Counted from the first letter of the stretch, positions 10,013 to 19,208 are shown. The stretch: 64,000 nucleotides of DNA from Dehalococcoidia bacterium (GCA_022450525.1 JAKUQA010000002.1:80491-144490); one strand, 5' to 3'. A program made the numbers and translations. The notes: a model not told the origin generated them from the sequence alone.

Positions 10013-10716
10013 TGAGCGTTTTTGTAGCATTTGAAGGTGGAGAAGGTAGCGGAAAATCAACACAATCAAAACTACTTTATGAACGAATAATTGCTGAAGG
10101 GTTTTCATCATTATTATTACATGAACCTGGTGGTACGTCTGTTGGAGAAGAAGTAAGAAGAATTTTGTTAGCTGAACGTGGGGCAACTGGAAAGAAATCA
10201 TCTCGTTCCAAAAATTCTACAATGAATTCTTTAACAGAACTTTTACTTTTTTCGTCTGCGAGGAGTGAGTTGATTGAAAAAGTAATAAAACCTAATTTAG
10301 AGAAAGATACAATAATTATTTGTGATCGGTTTATAGCATCTACTATTGCATACCAAGGTTATGGCCGAAATATTAATTTAGATACTGTGGAAAATATAAT
10401 TAACGTAAGTACTCATGGGATTAAGCCAGACCTTACAATTTTATTAAGTGTTGACCCAGATAAAGCATTAGATAGAGTCAATTCCCAATTATCTTTATTA
10501 GATAGCGTTTCTAATCCTGTAGAAAAAGAAAATCCTAGATTGGATGTTGAAGGTAGTAGAAGATTTGAACTTGAATCAATAAATTTTCACAAACGTGTTT
10601 TTCAGGGATATAAAGAAATGAGTAAAGATTCAAGTTGGCTTACCATTGACGCAACAAAATCCATTGATGAAATTCACAACCTTATTTGGGATAAAATACA
10701 AATGTTAATTAGATAA
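10012..10716 (+). CDS. tmk: Thymidylate kinase
   Basis: Phosphorylates dTMP to dTDP for DNA synthesis. The P-loop FEGGEGSGKSTQ is at residues 7-18, the DR(Y/F) motif is DRFIASTIAYQGYG, and EPGGT is the substrate loop. At 234 residues it is slightly longer than usual because of a short Ser/Lys/Asn-rich insertion near residues 62-76. I chose the ATG at 10012, which overlaps the last base of the preceding stop; a TTG two codons earlier is less likely. Confidence 0.95.
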   Translation: MSVFVAFEGGEGSGKSTQSKLLYERIIAEGFSSLLLHEPGGTSVGEEVRRILLAERGATGKKSSRSKNSTMNSLTELLLFSSARSELIEKVIKPNLEKDTIIICDRFIASTIAYQGYGRNINLDTVENIINVSTHGIKPDLTILLSVDPDKALDRVNSQLSLLDSVSNPVEKENPRLDVEGSRRFELESINFHKRVFQGYKEMSKDSSWLTIDATKSIDEIHNLIWDKIQMLIR

Positions 10717-10717
10717 G

Positions 10718-11143
10718 TTACTGTATTTGAACTACTACATCACCTGTATTAACTGAATCCCCCTCATGTATAAAGATAGCTCTCACTATACCTGCATTTC
10801 CTGATAATAAACTTTGCTGCATTTTCATAGACTCTATAACACAAAGTTCTGAACCTTCTTCAATGTAATCCCATATTTTTATAGGAACAGAAATTACTTT
10901 TCCTGGCATAGGAGATCTAATAAGTTTATTACCGTTTTGTGTTAAACCTTTAAGACCTTCATTAGTTTCAATTACATCAGAAATATTAGCTGGTGTAGAT
11001 CCTAGATTTATAGGAGTATTTTCGACGGAAACACTCATTTTTTTCCCATCAACATAGATCTCAAAAGGATAGCTAGTAGTATCTTCTATTTCTACTATAT
11101 GAGATTTTCCATTAACTAAGATTGTGAGTTGTTTTTTTACCAT
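10718..11143 (-). CDS. Biotin carboxyl carrier protein
   Basis: A 141-residue protein whose C-terminal 65 residues form a biotinyl domain: PMPGKVISV, then ESMKMQQS with Lys107 as the predicted biotinylated residue, then GIVRAIFIHEGDSVNTGDVVVQI. The usual Ala before Met is replaced by Ser (ESMKM), a tolerated variant. It overlaps the biotin carboxylase gene by seven bases and would be its partner, the two together equalling the alpha chain of acyl-CoA carboxylases. Methylcrotonyl-, propionyl- or acetyl-CoA specificity cannot be decided because no carboxyltransferase subunit lies nearby. Confidence 0.9.
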   Translation of the reverse strand: MVKKQLTILVNGKSHIVEIEDTTSYPFEIYVDGKKMSVSVENTPINLGSTPANISDVIETNEGLKGLTQNGNKLIRSPMPGKVISVPIKIWDYIEEGSELCVIESMKMQQSLLSGNAGIVRAIFIHEGDSVNTGDVVVQIQ

Positions 11144-12651
11144 CCTAACCCACCAAAGCTACTTTGATTCATTTGTGATACTCTACCTTGCATTTTCCAA
11201 TTATTCGTGTTGTGTGAATTTGATTTCGAACCAAAGATTTCGTTTAAAGCAATTGTTATAGCAGCAACTATTTCTTCATCACTAGTGTTGTTATTTTCAT
11301 AGGGAAAAACATCAGTGAGAAAATTTGTAGAAAACTCATGATTTTCAAATCCTTCAGATTGCAAGATCTCAATAATTAATGGAATGTTATGTGTGATACC
11401 AATAATTTCTGTAGATTGTAAATATTTAATAAAGTTTGAAATACATTCTTTTCTATTTCGTCCCCAAGCGATAAATTTACCTAACATAGGTTCGTAATAT
11501 GGTGATACTTCGTATCCTTCAAATATAGAAGCATCAATTCGTATATTTTTTTTAGTCGGCAATTTAAGAGAAGAAATCTTGCCAATTGTTGGTAAAAATG
11601 TTTTAGGATCTTCTGGATAAATACGCGCTTCAATGGAGTGTCCAGTTTGTTTAATATCATCTTGTACAATACTTAATTCTTCACCTGAGGCAATTCTAAT
11701 TTGCAGATCGACAATATCTAGGCCGGTAGTCATTTCCGTTACTGGATGTTCAACTTGAAGTCTTGTATTCATTTCTAGAAAGTAGAAATTAGATTCCTCA
11801 TCTACTAAAAATTCAACAGTTCCTGCATTGGTGTAATTGATATGTTTGACCAAATCTATAGCAGAATTCCATAGTTCCTCTCTTTTTTGTTGAGATAGTT
11901 TTGTACATGGTGTTTCTTCAATAATCTTTTGATTCCTTCTTTGAACTGAGCAATCCCTCTCAAACAAATGTATAGCATTTCCATGAAGATCAGCTAAAAC
12001 TTGAACCTCAACATGAGAACCATTAGTCATATATTTTTCAACATATAGTTTTGAATTCCCAAAATTACTTTCTGCTAATGATTGTGCTTGTTTAAATGAT
12101 TCTTCTAAATCTTCAGCAGAATCTACTTTTCTAATACCTATACCTCCACCACCTGCAGATGCTTTTACCATAACGGGATAACCGATTTCTTCACAGACTT
12201 TTTTAGCTTTAGCATAAGTTACTGGTGCATATGTACCAGGTAAACAAGGAACACCAGCTTTCATTGCTGTCTGAATAGCAGTAACTTTGTCTCCCATTTT
12301 TTCTATAGCTTCAGTTGATGGGCCGATAAATATTATATTGTTTTCTACACACGCTTTTGCGAATTCAATATTTTCTGATAAGAATCCATATCCTGGGTGT
12401 ATAGCCTCAGAATTAGTTTCAAGAGCAATTTCAATAATTTTATCTATATTTAAATAGCTTTCTGCAGGAGTCAATCCACCTAAGGGTTTTGATTCATCAG
12501 CTAGTTTTACATGTAGAGCTTCTTGATCGGCATCAGAATATATTGCAACTGTTTCAATTCCGATATTGTTACATGTCTTTATGACTCTACAAGCAATTTC
12601 ACCACGATTTGCTATAAGTATTTTTTTAAAGGGTTTTATCGTATTATTCAT
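11137..12651 (-). CDS. accC: Biotin carboxylase subunit of acyl-CoA carboxylase
   Basis: A 504-residue ATP-grasp enzyme that carboxylates biotin on the carrier encoded next. N-terminal LIANRGEIACRVIKT, ATP-binding glycine loop KASAGGGGIGIRKV, catalytic region RDCSVQRRNQKIIEE and EMNTRLQVEHPVTEM are all intact. The C-terminal 60 residues, with an Asn/Ser-rich tail, extend beyond E. coli AccC, as in alpha chains of acyl-CoA carboxylases. The start ATG at 12651 has no strong ribosome site. Carboxyltransferase partners are absent from the window. Confidence 0.94.
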   Translation of the reverse strand: MNNTIKPFKKILIANRGEIACRVIKTCNNIGIETVAIYSDADQEALHVKLADESKPLGGLTPAESYLNIDKIIEIALETNSEAIHPGYGFLSENIEFAKACVENNIIFIGPSTEAIEKMGDKVTAIQTAMKAGVPCLPGTYAPVTYAKAKKVCEEIGYPVMVKASAGGGGIGIRKVDSAEDLEESFKQAQSLAESNFGNSKLYVEKYMTNGSHVEVQVLADLHGNAIHLFERDCSVQRRNQKIIEETPCTKLSQQKREELWNSAIDLVKHINYTNAGTVEFLVDEESNFYFLEMNTRLQVEHPVTEMTTGLDIVDLQIRIASGEELSIVQDDIKQTGHSIEARIYPEDPKTFLPTIGKISSLKLPTKKNIRIDASIFEGYEVSPYYEPMLGKFIAWGRNRKECISNFIKYLQSTEIIGITHNIPLIIEILQSEGFENHEFSTNFLTDVFPYENNNTSDEEIVAAITIALNEIFGSKSNSHNTNNWKMQGRVSQMNQSSFGGLGW

Positions 12652-12732
12652 AATCGGTTAGTATTCTATTACAAACTCATGATATTTTCTGTTAACTAAC
12701 AGCTTATAAATTTAAACTTTGCATAATTTCTA

Positions 12733-13473
12733 TCAGAATAGTTTAGTTTTTAACTTAAATCCTAAATTATCATGTATTAGAAATTCACTGATAGCTAAAC
12801 ATTTTTTTATTGATGGGATTTCAAGGCTTATAGATAATAATTTTTCTCGCGGAGCTATAGAAATAAAATGTAATAATTTAATTGATTGTGCATCTGCAGT
12901 TAGAGAATTATTGATTTTGGATTGGCATACAGTACAAATTGCTCCTCCATGATTAGAACTAATAGATGTTAGATTTTCCTTGTTTTCATCAAAACATAAG
13001 TTACAGCTAGAAAAATTTAAATCCCATCCACTCATTGTAAGAATTTTCATTCTTATATACAAAATCAATAAATTAATATTCTGATTATCGTTTAGCCATC
13101 GTAAAGATTCTAATAAGAGTTTATATGCATCTGTATTAATTTCGTTAATAGGGTTGAAAACGTCAAATAATTCCATAATATAAAAAACATTATTAATTAA
13201 GTCGTAATTTTCTCTAATATTTGGAAATAGTTCTGTAGTTTCTGCTGAAGAAATAGTATCAATACTTCTTCCTTTTGATATTACTAAATTACAACGATTG
13301 GTAATTTGTAGATGTCCGGATAGTTTACTTTTGGGTTTTTTTGTACCATTTGCATTAATACTTAATTTTCCTAAGTTGGGGGTAAATACAATATAGATAT
13401 GACCTGATTCACCAAAACTTTTTGAATTTAGAATGATGGCTTCAGTTTTATAACTTCGCTCTCTATTTACCAC
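12733..13473 (-). CDS. recO: DNA repair protein RecO
   Basis: RecO anneals single strands and, with RecR, loads RecA at gaps. The 246-residue protein opens with the OB-fold segment SYKTEAIILNSKSFGESGHIY and has GTKKPKSKLSGHLQ. The C-terminal half carries the zinc site CNLCFDEN...CTVC. It is the last gene of the dnaX-ybaB-recR-recO run, 40 bases after recR, which fits RecO acting with RecR. Sequence is diverged but the architecture and position agree. Confidence 0.9.
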   Translation of the reverse strand: MVNRERSYKTEAIILNSKSFGESGHIYIVFTPNLGKLSINANGTKKPKSKLSGHLQITNRCNLVISKGRSIDTISSAETTELFPNIRENYDLINNVFYIMELFDVFNPINEINTDAYKLLLESLRWLNDNQNINLLILYIRMKILTMSGWDLNFSSCNLCFDENKENLTSISSNHGGAICTVCQSKINNSLTADAQSIKLLHFISIAPREKLLSISLEIPSIKKCLAISEFLIHDNLGFKLKTKLF

Positions 13474-13512
13474 AAAATCTCTCTTATTATTGACTAAAAG
13501 GTTTTAGAAAAT

Positions 13513-14127
13513 TTATATTTCTTGACGTCCTTGTAGAGCTCTCATTATAGTCATTTGGTCAGCATATTCAATATCTCCACCAACTGGAAGACCTCTTGCT
13601 AATCTGGTAATTTTGGGCACTAAATCTCCTATAATGTCTTGAATGTACATAGCTGTACTTTCTCCCTCTATGCTTGGATTCGTTGCTAGGATTATTTCAT
13701 CTATATTATTAACTTTGATTCGATTTAATAATTCGTTTATTTTAAGGTTGTTTGGACCAATACCATTGATCGGTGAAAGAACCCCATGTAATACATGATA
13801 AAGGCCATTATATGAACCAGTTCTTTCAAATGCTAATATATCTAAGGGTTCTTCAATGACACATATGAGTTTATGGTCACGTTGGTTATTTGTACATATT
13901 GAACAGGGGTTTTCGTCACTTAGATTTTGACATATATCGCAATATATAATCTTGTCTTTAAGTTCTATAAGAGAACTAGATAATTCCAGTACTTCAGATT
14001 TTGGCAATTTTATAAAATGATACGCAAGCCTCTGAGCACTTTTAGGTCCAATTCCTGGTAGTTTAGACAATTCATTTATAAGTTTTGAAATTATTTTAAC
14101 TGAGTGATTTTGTTCAGGAATTTGCAT
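13513..14127 (-). CDS. recR: Recombination mediator RecR
   Basis: At 204 residues this is standard RecR. A helix-hairpin-helix KLPGIGPKSAQRLAYH lies at about residues 18-33, a C4 zinc finger CDICQNLSDENPCSIC follows, then a Toprim domain (ICVIEEPLDILAFE), and the C-terminal motif TRLARGLPVGGDIEYAD. It forms the RecOR or RecFOR mediator for gap repair. It lies 26 bases downstream of ybaB, a widely conserved order. Confidence 0.97.
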   Translation of the reverse strand: MQIPEQNHSVKIISKLINELSKLPGIGPKSAQRLAYHFIKLPKSEVLELSSSLIELKDKIIYCDICQNLSDENPCSICTNNQRDHKLICVIEEPLDILAFERTGSYNGLYHVLHGVLSPINGIGPNNLKINELLNRIKVNNIDEIILATNPSIEGESTAMYIQDIIGDLVPKITRLARGLPVGGDIEYADQMTIMRALQGRQEI

Positions 14128-14153
14128 GATAGTTTACTTTCGCAATTTAATTC

Positions 14154-14462
14154 TTAAGAAATTCCAGGGAGTTTGAGTCCTCCTGTTAGAGAATTAAGTC
14201 TAGAAGCACTTAGTTGTTGTATTTTTTCTATTGCTTCATTGAAACCTGTGGTGATTAAGTCTTCTAACATATCAGCATTTTCTGGATCAATTGTTTCTGG
14301 GTCAATTTTTATTTCTGTAACTTGGTATTTCCCATTAATAGTAATTGTAATTGCTCCACCACCTGATGAACCAGTGACAGTTTCAGATTCTAGCTTTTGC
14401 TGTTCTTCCATGAGTTTTTGTTGAAGTTGTTGTGCTTGCTTTAGCATATTTTTATTCATCAT
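14154..14462 (-). CDS. ybaB: YbaB/EbfC nucleoid-associated protein
   Basis: A 102-residue dimeric DNA-binding protein. Its N-terminal coiled helix (MNKNMLKQAQQLQQKLMEEQ) and the strand VTGSSGGGAITITINGKYQV are typical, with the conserved LTGGLKLPG tail. It overlaps the 3' end of dnaX by 11 bases and precedes recR, the standard dnaX-ybaB-recR arrangement. It probably contributes to nucleoid structure or repair regulation. Confidence 0.95.
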   Translation of the reverse strand: MMNKNMLKQAQQLQQKLMEEQQKLESETVTGSSGGGAITITINGKYQVTEIKIDPETIDPENADMLEDLITTGFNEAIEKIQQLSASRLNSLTGGLKLPGIS

Positions 14463-16089
14463 TTTGTACCTCTTCTTCGATAATTTGACCGCCCCAGTTC
14501 AGAGCTTTCATAACTGATAAATTCACACTGTTGTTGTTAGAGTTGTTTTTTTTCTCAGAATCATTATAAACAATTTCCTTGAGAGTAGATATTTGAAAAG
14601 TCTTAGATATAGATTCGATTAAATCTAATTTAATTCTACCATGCTCTAATTCTCCAATAAATCTTTCTTGGTTTGAGTTACTTGCAAAGCTTAAATATAG
14701 TTTTTCGTTATCAATGGATGCTTCCCTACAGTCTCGTAATAATGCTCCAATTGCAAAACGTTCTCCTTTAATTTTTGCAAACTTTTCAATTATTGATTGC
14801 CATGAGTCACTTTTTATTATATTTTCATTTGGAACCTCAGTATTTTGTTCAGCAATTGTTTCTATTTTTTCTTGATTATCGGTTTCTGAATGCATATCTT
14901 TTAGAATATTTTCATTTGGAACCTCAATATTTGGTTTTTCTGTTTCAATTATTTCTTCGATTGAATTTTCTGGCGTTTGGTTAGCTGTATTTTCTAGAGT
15001 CTTAATAGGCGCTTCATTTATAATTACCTTTGAGGATATATAATCTTCATTTTCTTTTAACATAGAAGCTTCTATTGCTGCTATTTCTAAGCTAGATGTA
15101 TGATTTAGTGATTTAGAAAAATCAAGATTTACTAATATTTTAAGGCATTTTGCCATATGTAATATTCGTTCTTTATCATTTGAAGTACTGGCTTGAGTAA
15201 TTAAGGTTTCTCTTAAAGAGATAATCAAGCTATTATGTAATTGCTTAATACTAGTATTATTAGAAACACTATTATTGATCAATTGAATTGTTTGATTAAT
15301 GTTACCCGTAAGTATCGATTCTTGTAGCAATTCTATTTGTTTTGAGTCAGTTATACCGAGGATAGTATTAATTTGATTAATATCAATATATTCTTCATCA
15401 TTTGATAGAATGGCTTGCTCGAGAAAGCTTTCAGCATCTCTTAAACTTCCTTCTGATATCTCGGCAATTCTTTTAATTGCTGATTCAGAAATATTAACTT
15501 TTTCATCATTAGCTATTTGTTCAAGTCTTTGGAAAATATCGTTATTATCAATTTTTTTAAAGTCGAATCTTTGACATCTTGAAAGTATAGTAGGTTCCAT
15601 TTTATCCGCTTCTGTAGTAGCTAATATGAAAATTACATGAGGCGGAGGTTCTTCCAACGTTTTAAGTAAGGCATTAGAGGCGTCTTTAGTTAACATATGT
15701 GCTTCATCTAAAACATATACCTTATATAAACTTTTTGAAGGGGAATAATTACTTTTATCTCTTATACTTCTTATTTCATCTATTCCACGGTTACTTGCTG
15801 CATCAATTTCTATAAGATCTAAAGAATTTGACGAATTAATATCGGTACAATTTTCACAAGTATTACAAATCAACCTATCTTCAATATTTTCAGTTTTACA
15901 ATTAATTGCTTTAGCTAATATCCTTGCTGTACTGGTTTTTCCTGTACCTCTAGGGCCACTAAATAGATACGCATGAGCAATTCTATTTTGAGAGATCGCG
16001 TTTACGAGGGTTTTTCTGATTGCTGTTTGTCCAACTAAGTCAGAAAAACTTTTTGGGCGCCATTTTCTATATAAAACGTAATTATTCAT
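14452..16089 (-). CDS. dnaX: DNA polymerase III subunit tau/gamma
   Basis: The clamp-loader ATPase, 545 residues. Walker A SGPRGTGKTSTARILAKA (about 45-62), zinc ligands in CNTCENC, Walker B/DExx DEAHMLTKDASNALLKTLEEPP region and sensor SRCQRFDFKKI are clear. A low-complexity Glu/Asn linker (about residues 370-425) repeats EVPNENI twice. A C-terminal tau-like domain follows. Near the end, codons 513-515 (AAA AAA AAC, 14545-14553) form an A_AAA_AAC heptamer; a -1 slip there would stop two codons later. It overlaps ybaB and follows ybeY by six bases. Confidence 0.96.
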   Translation of the reverse strand: MNNYVLYRKWRPKSFSDLVGQTAIRKTLVNAISQNRIAHAYLFSGPRGTGKTSTARILAKAINCKTENIEDRLICNTCENCTDINSSNSLDLIEIDAASNRGIDEIRSIRDKSNYSPSKSLYKVYVLDEAHMLTKDASNALLKTLEEPPPHVIFILATTEADKMEPTILSRCQRFDFKKIDNNDIFQRLEQIANDEKVNISESAIKRIAEISEGSLRDAESFLEQAILSNDEEYIDINQINTILGITDSKQIELLQESILTGNINQTIQLINNSVSNNTSIKQLHNSLIISLRETLITQASTSNDKERILHMAKCLKILVNLDFSKSLNHTSSLEIAAIEASMLKENEDYISSKVIINEAPIKTLENTANQTPENSIEEIIETEKPNIEVPNENILKDMHSETDNQEKIETIAEQNTEVPNENIIKSDSWQSIIEKFAKIKGERFAIGALLRDCREASIDNEKLYLSFASNSNQERFIGELEHGRIKLDLIESISKTFQISTLKEIVYNDSEKKNNSNNNSVNLSVMKALNWGGQIIEEEVQNDE

Positions 16090-16095
16090 AGTAAA

Positions 16096-16611
16096 TTATT
16101 TATTTAATAAATGTTTTGTTGAATCGGTTTGAATTTTTTCCATAATTTTTAGCTCATCATTATTTGTATGATCATATCCAATTAAGTGAAGAACACCATG
16201 GGAAATTAATATGGCTAATTCTTTATCGATAGAAACGTTATTTTCTTCGGCTTGTCGTTTGCATTGAGGATATGATAAAACGATTTCGCCTGCATATCCA
16301 GTCTCATTGGGGAAAGATTCTGTGGTAGATATGGCTTTTTCACTTTCGCCATAATATTGTCCTGGATAATTTTCTGAGAATGCTAGTACATCAGTAATTT
16401 CATCAAGTCCTCTATATTCATTATTCAATACTTGAATTGTTGCATCGTCAGCTATGGTAATTCCTAGGGAATGGTAATCATGAATAAATTCAGAATTTAA
16501 TGAAAGTAAACCGAAACTTAGGGAATTTAATGCTATTTTTTCTATCCACACTTCAGAAAGAACTTTGGAAAATTCTTCGAATATATTAACATCTACAATT
16601 ATGCTATCCAT
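16096..16611 (-). CDS. ybeY: Endoribonuclease YbeY
   Basis: A single-strand endoribonuclease for rRNA maturation and ribosome quality control. The three-His zinc motif HGVLHLIGYDH is near the C-terminus, and VLAFSEN and GEIVLSY are conserved core strands. I chose the ATG at 16611, four bases after the stop of the CaiB-like gene, giving 171 residues; a TTG at 16638 inside that gene lacks family similarity in its added residues. It is followed after six bases by dnaX. Confidence 0.93.
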   Translation of the reverse strand: MDSIIVDVNIFEEFSKVLSEVWIEKIALNSLSFGLLSLNSEFIHDYHSLGITIADDATIQVLNNEYRGLDEITDVLAFSENYPGQYYGESEKAISTTESFPNETGYAGEIVLSYPQCKRQAEENNVSIDKELAILISHGVLHLIGYDHTNNDELKIMEKIQTDSTKHLLNK

Positions 16612-16615
16612 AATC

Positions 16616-17791
16616 TTATTGTACAATATTGTCGTCAAAAAATTTACTTATCTGAGTATCTGAGTATCCCATTTTTTTTAATATTGAATTTGTTTGTAAT
16701 CCAGGTTTGTCAGGAGCAGGTAAAGATTCATCAAATTCATAATCACTGCTTTCGTAAGGTAATTTAGGTAAGGCAAAATCTTTTCCGTCAGATGTAAATT
16801 TGTATAAACGTTTTCCTGAATTTACATGCTGGTCAGTAATTACTGTGTCTGGTGTGTGAACAAGTGTAGCTGAGATTCCATTTTCTCTAAGCATATCTAA
16901 GATTGTAGTACTTTCCATATTTTCTATAATTGGGGTTACTGTTTTTAGAATTAGGGGTCTGTTCGCTATTCTTCCTGGATTATTTTCTAGTTCAGGATTA
17001 TTCGCCAATTCTTTTAATTCTAATATTCTACAAAAGGTGTTCCATTGGTTATTACTAGTGACACCAATAAAAACCAATTCTCCATCAATACATTGGAATT
17101 TATCATAGACACCCCATCCATGATGGCGTTCTGGTAAAGGTACATTCTCATTACCAGTATGTTGATTGAATGCCATATGTTGACCGACAAAAAATAATGC
17201 AGTTTCAAATAACCCAGAAGTAATTTCCTGTCCTTTTTGTGTAATACTTCTAGTATATAAGGCAGAAAGCACACCAATTATTCCATGCATGGCTGCGCCC
17301 ATATCTACAATACTTGCACCAGCACGTATTGGATCTCCTGATCTGCCCGTCATATATGCGAGACCTGATCCCATTTGTGCGAGTTCATCTAGAGATGTTT
17401 GATTGCTGTAAGGTCCACTTAAAAATCCTTTTACACTTAGATAGATTAATTTAGAAAATTTGGTGCTTAATTGCTTGTAACCTATACCAAGTCTATTCAT
17501 GGTCCCAGGGGCCATATTTTCAATAAGTACATCGGTGTCTTCTAATATCTTATATAAGATTTCTAGTCCTTCTGGGTTTTTTAAATCTATAACGATACTA
17601 CTTTTGTTACGATTTACAAAGAAAAAGCTACCATTTCTACTAGATCCTATACGACTAGTATCAAGTGCATTGGGTGGTTCAATTTTAATTACTTCAGCAC
17701 CTAAATCTCCCAAGATAAGACCAGCAGTAGGTCCTGCAACTATATGTGCTATTTCGACAACTTTGATGCCTGAAAGGGGTAAATTATTCAT
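16616..17791 (-). CDS. CaiB/BaiF family III CoA-transferase
   Basis: A 391-residue family III CoA-transferase, transferring CoA between carboxylates through an aspartyl-CoA intermediate. N-terminal LSGIKVVEIAHIVAGPTAG, GDLGAEVIKIEPP and the catalytic Asp163 in IVDMGAAMHG are intact, as is RPLILKTVTPI further on. Substrate unknown. The gene starts 11 bases beyond a strong hairpin terminator serving the upstream MmgE/PrpD gene, so it must rely on read-through or on a promoter overlapping the hairpin. It heads the ybeY-dnaX-ybaB-recR-recO group without functional kinship. Confidence 0.92.
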   Translation of the reverse strand: MNNLPLSGIKVVEIAHIVAGPTAGLILGDLGAEVIKIEPPNALDTSRIGSSRNGSFFFVNRNKSSIVIDLKNPEGLEILYKILEDTDVLIENMAPGTMNRLGIGYKQLSTKFSKLIYLSVKGFLSGPYSNQTSLDELAQMGSGLAYMTGRSGDPIRAGASIVDMGAAMHGIIGVLSALYTRSITQKGQEITSGLFETALFFVGQHMAFNQHTGNENVPLPERHHGWGVYDKFQCIDGELVFIGVTSNNQWNTFCRILELKELANNPELENNPGRIANRPLILKTVTPIIENMESTTILDMLRENGISATLVHTPDTVITDQHVNSGKRLYKFTSDGKDFALPKLPYESSDYEFDESLPAPDKPGLQTNSILKKMGYSDTQISKFFDDNIVQ

Positions 17792-17802
17792 CTTACTCTT
17801 GT

Positions 17803-17834
17803 AAAAAAAGAGGGGTTGATTTCAACCCCTCTTA
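17803..17834 (-). terminator. Intrinsic terminator after MmgE/PrpD gene
   Basis: Arms 17809-17819 and 17822-17832 are perfect 11-base complements rich in G/C at the core. On the minus strand the hairpin is followed by a run of Us (17808-17803). It ends the transcript of the gene at 17853-19208. Confidence 0.9.
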
Positions 17835-17852
17835 ATTATTCTTTCTTTATGA

Positions 17853-19208
17853 TTAAACGGTAACTGCGTCTAAAACTTCACTAATATCTTTTACGTTTTT
17901 AAGATCCTTGAGAAGAGAAAGAGCACGTTCAACTTTTTCTGAAGGAAGAACTTTACTTGCATTTGCTTCAAACTTAACATCAATTTCATGACCTACAAGA
18001 GTATTAGTAGCTGTCTCAATAGTATCACTAACACTTCTTCCATCTTTCATATTGATGACTACAGTTTGATCTCTGTGTTGACTATGTATACGACCAGGTA
18101 AATCTTTAGTCATGATATCATCTTTGAGTTCTACTCGAGACATCATGTCACGGATTTCAGGGCTGTTTACTTTTTCATCTGTAAATGTGTCATAAGACAT
18201 TGCACCATCAACTACAGCAGCAGCAATATTAAATTGCAAACTAAATTTTCCACCAAAATAAGTGTCTGTATCAGGTCTGTTTAAGAATCCAGAAGCTCCC
18301 ATACCGCCTATAAATTCAACACTTTCAACTTGGTCGGGTTGAATTTCATATTTATGTACTAAATCTATTAGCATAGGAACGGCGCCATGGTTACCATAAC
18401 AGCAAGGCCATTCTTTTATTTTGAATCCTGGATTTACTATTTGCCATTGAGCATCGCCTAATTGGTGAGTCATTGCATTAATATTTGCTTGCTTATCACC
18501 AAATACTGCTACATAGCCTAAAGGTGCTTCAATTATATCTTGATTTGCAGTATATCCCTTAGAAGCTAAAGTTGCAGCAGTGATGCCGCTTCTTGCACCA
18601 TTACCGGGATGTAATGGTTTTGTCATAGTACCAAAATTTGCCTGCATACCAGCAGCATGAGATGCAGCGATACCCAAAGCATGTCGTGTTTGATCAACTG
18701 TCAGACCCATTAGTCTGGAAGCAGCAGCTGCAGAAGCTAATGTACCAAGAGTTACGGTTGAATGCCAACCTCTTTCATAATGGTCTCCCCCAATACCTTG
18801 GGCTAAGCGAGCGCCTACATCAAATCCCAGAACATAAGCATCTAAAATCTCACGTCCAGTCTTGCCAAGTTGTTCTCCTAGTGCTAATACCGTAGGCATT
18901 AAAATTACTGCAGGATGACCGAAACCACCAACGTCGTCATAGTCATCAGCATGTCCAAGTGTACCATTTGCTAAAGCTGCATTTGGAGATGATGTTTTAA
19001 TATTTGTACCAATTACACGAGAAACAGGAGTTCCACCTACCTCTTCAGTAAATTCAGTTATTATTCTACCTATCTCATTAGTATTAGCAACAAGTGCTGT
19101 TCCAACAGCATCCATTAAGCCTGCTGTGGCTCTTTCTATGGCTTCGTCACTAATCTTTTCTGAAGGTGTTTCAATAACAAATCTTGCCAACTTCTCTGTT
19201 GCGCCCAT
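17853..19208 (-). CDS. MmgE/PrpD family protein (paralog 1)
   Basis: A 451-residue member of the 2-methylcitrate dehydratase (PrpD)/MmgE superfamily, which also includes other hydratases, isomerases and decarboxylases of carboxylic acids. Conserved blocks are NGTLGHADDYDDVGGFGHPAV, GWHSTVTLG, the Lys-Pro-Leu-His-Pro-Gly block and CCYGNHGAVP. The ATG at 19208 is preceded by GGAGG six bases upstream; a TTG further out is unlikely. It has its own consensus-like promoter and terminator, suggesting strong expression. It resembles the genes at 26091 and 51119 but need not share their substrate. Confidence 0.9.
   Translation of the reverse strand: MGATEKLARFVIETPSEKISDEAIERATAGLMDAVGTALVANTNEIGRIITEFTEEVGGTPVSRVIGTNIKTSSPNAALANGTLGHADDYDDVGGFGHPAVILMPTVLALGEQLGKTGREILDAYVLGFDVGARLAQGIGGDHYERGWHSTVTLGTLASAAAASRLMGLTVDQTRHALGIAASHAAGMQANFGTMTKPLHPGNGARSGITAATLASKGYTANQDIIEAPLGYVAVFGDKQANINAMTHQLGDAQWQIVNPGFKIKEWPCCYGNHGAVPMLIDLVHKYEIQPDQVESVEFIGGMGASGFLNRPDTDTYFGGKFSLQFNIAAAVVDGAMSYDTFTDEKVNSPEIRDMMSRVELKDDIMTKDLPGRIHSQHRDQTVVINMKDGRSVSDTIETATNTLVGHEIDVKFEANASKVLPSEKVERALSLLKDLKNVKDISEVLDAVTV

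Noticed and set aside
14810..14990. Possible tandem repeat in the dnaX linker
   Set aside because: EVPNENI occurs only twice within low-complexity sequence; this is normal for tau linkers and not a repeat element.
16612..16638. Longer N-terminus of YbeY from TTG at 16638
   Set aside because: The added residues overlap the CaiB-like gene and show no family similarity; ATG at 16611 is four bases after that gene's stop.
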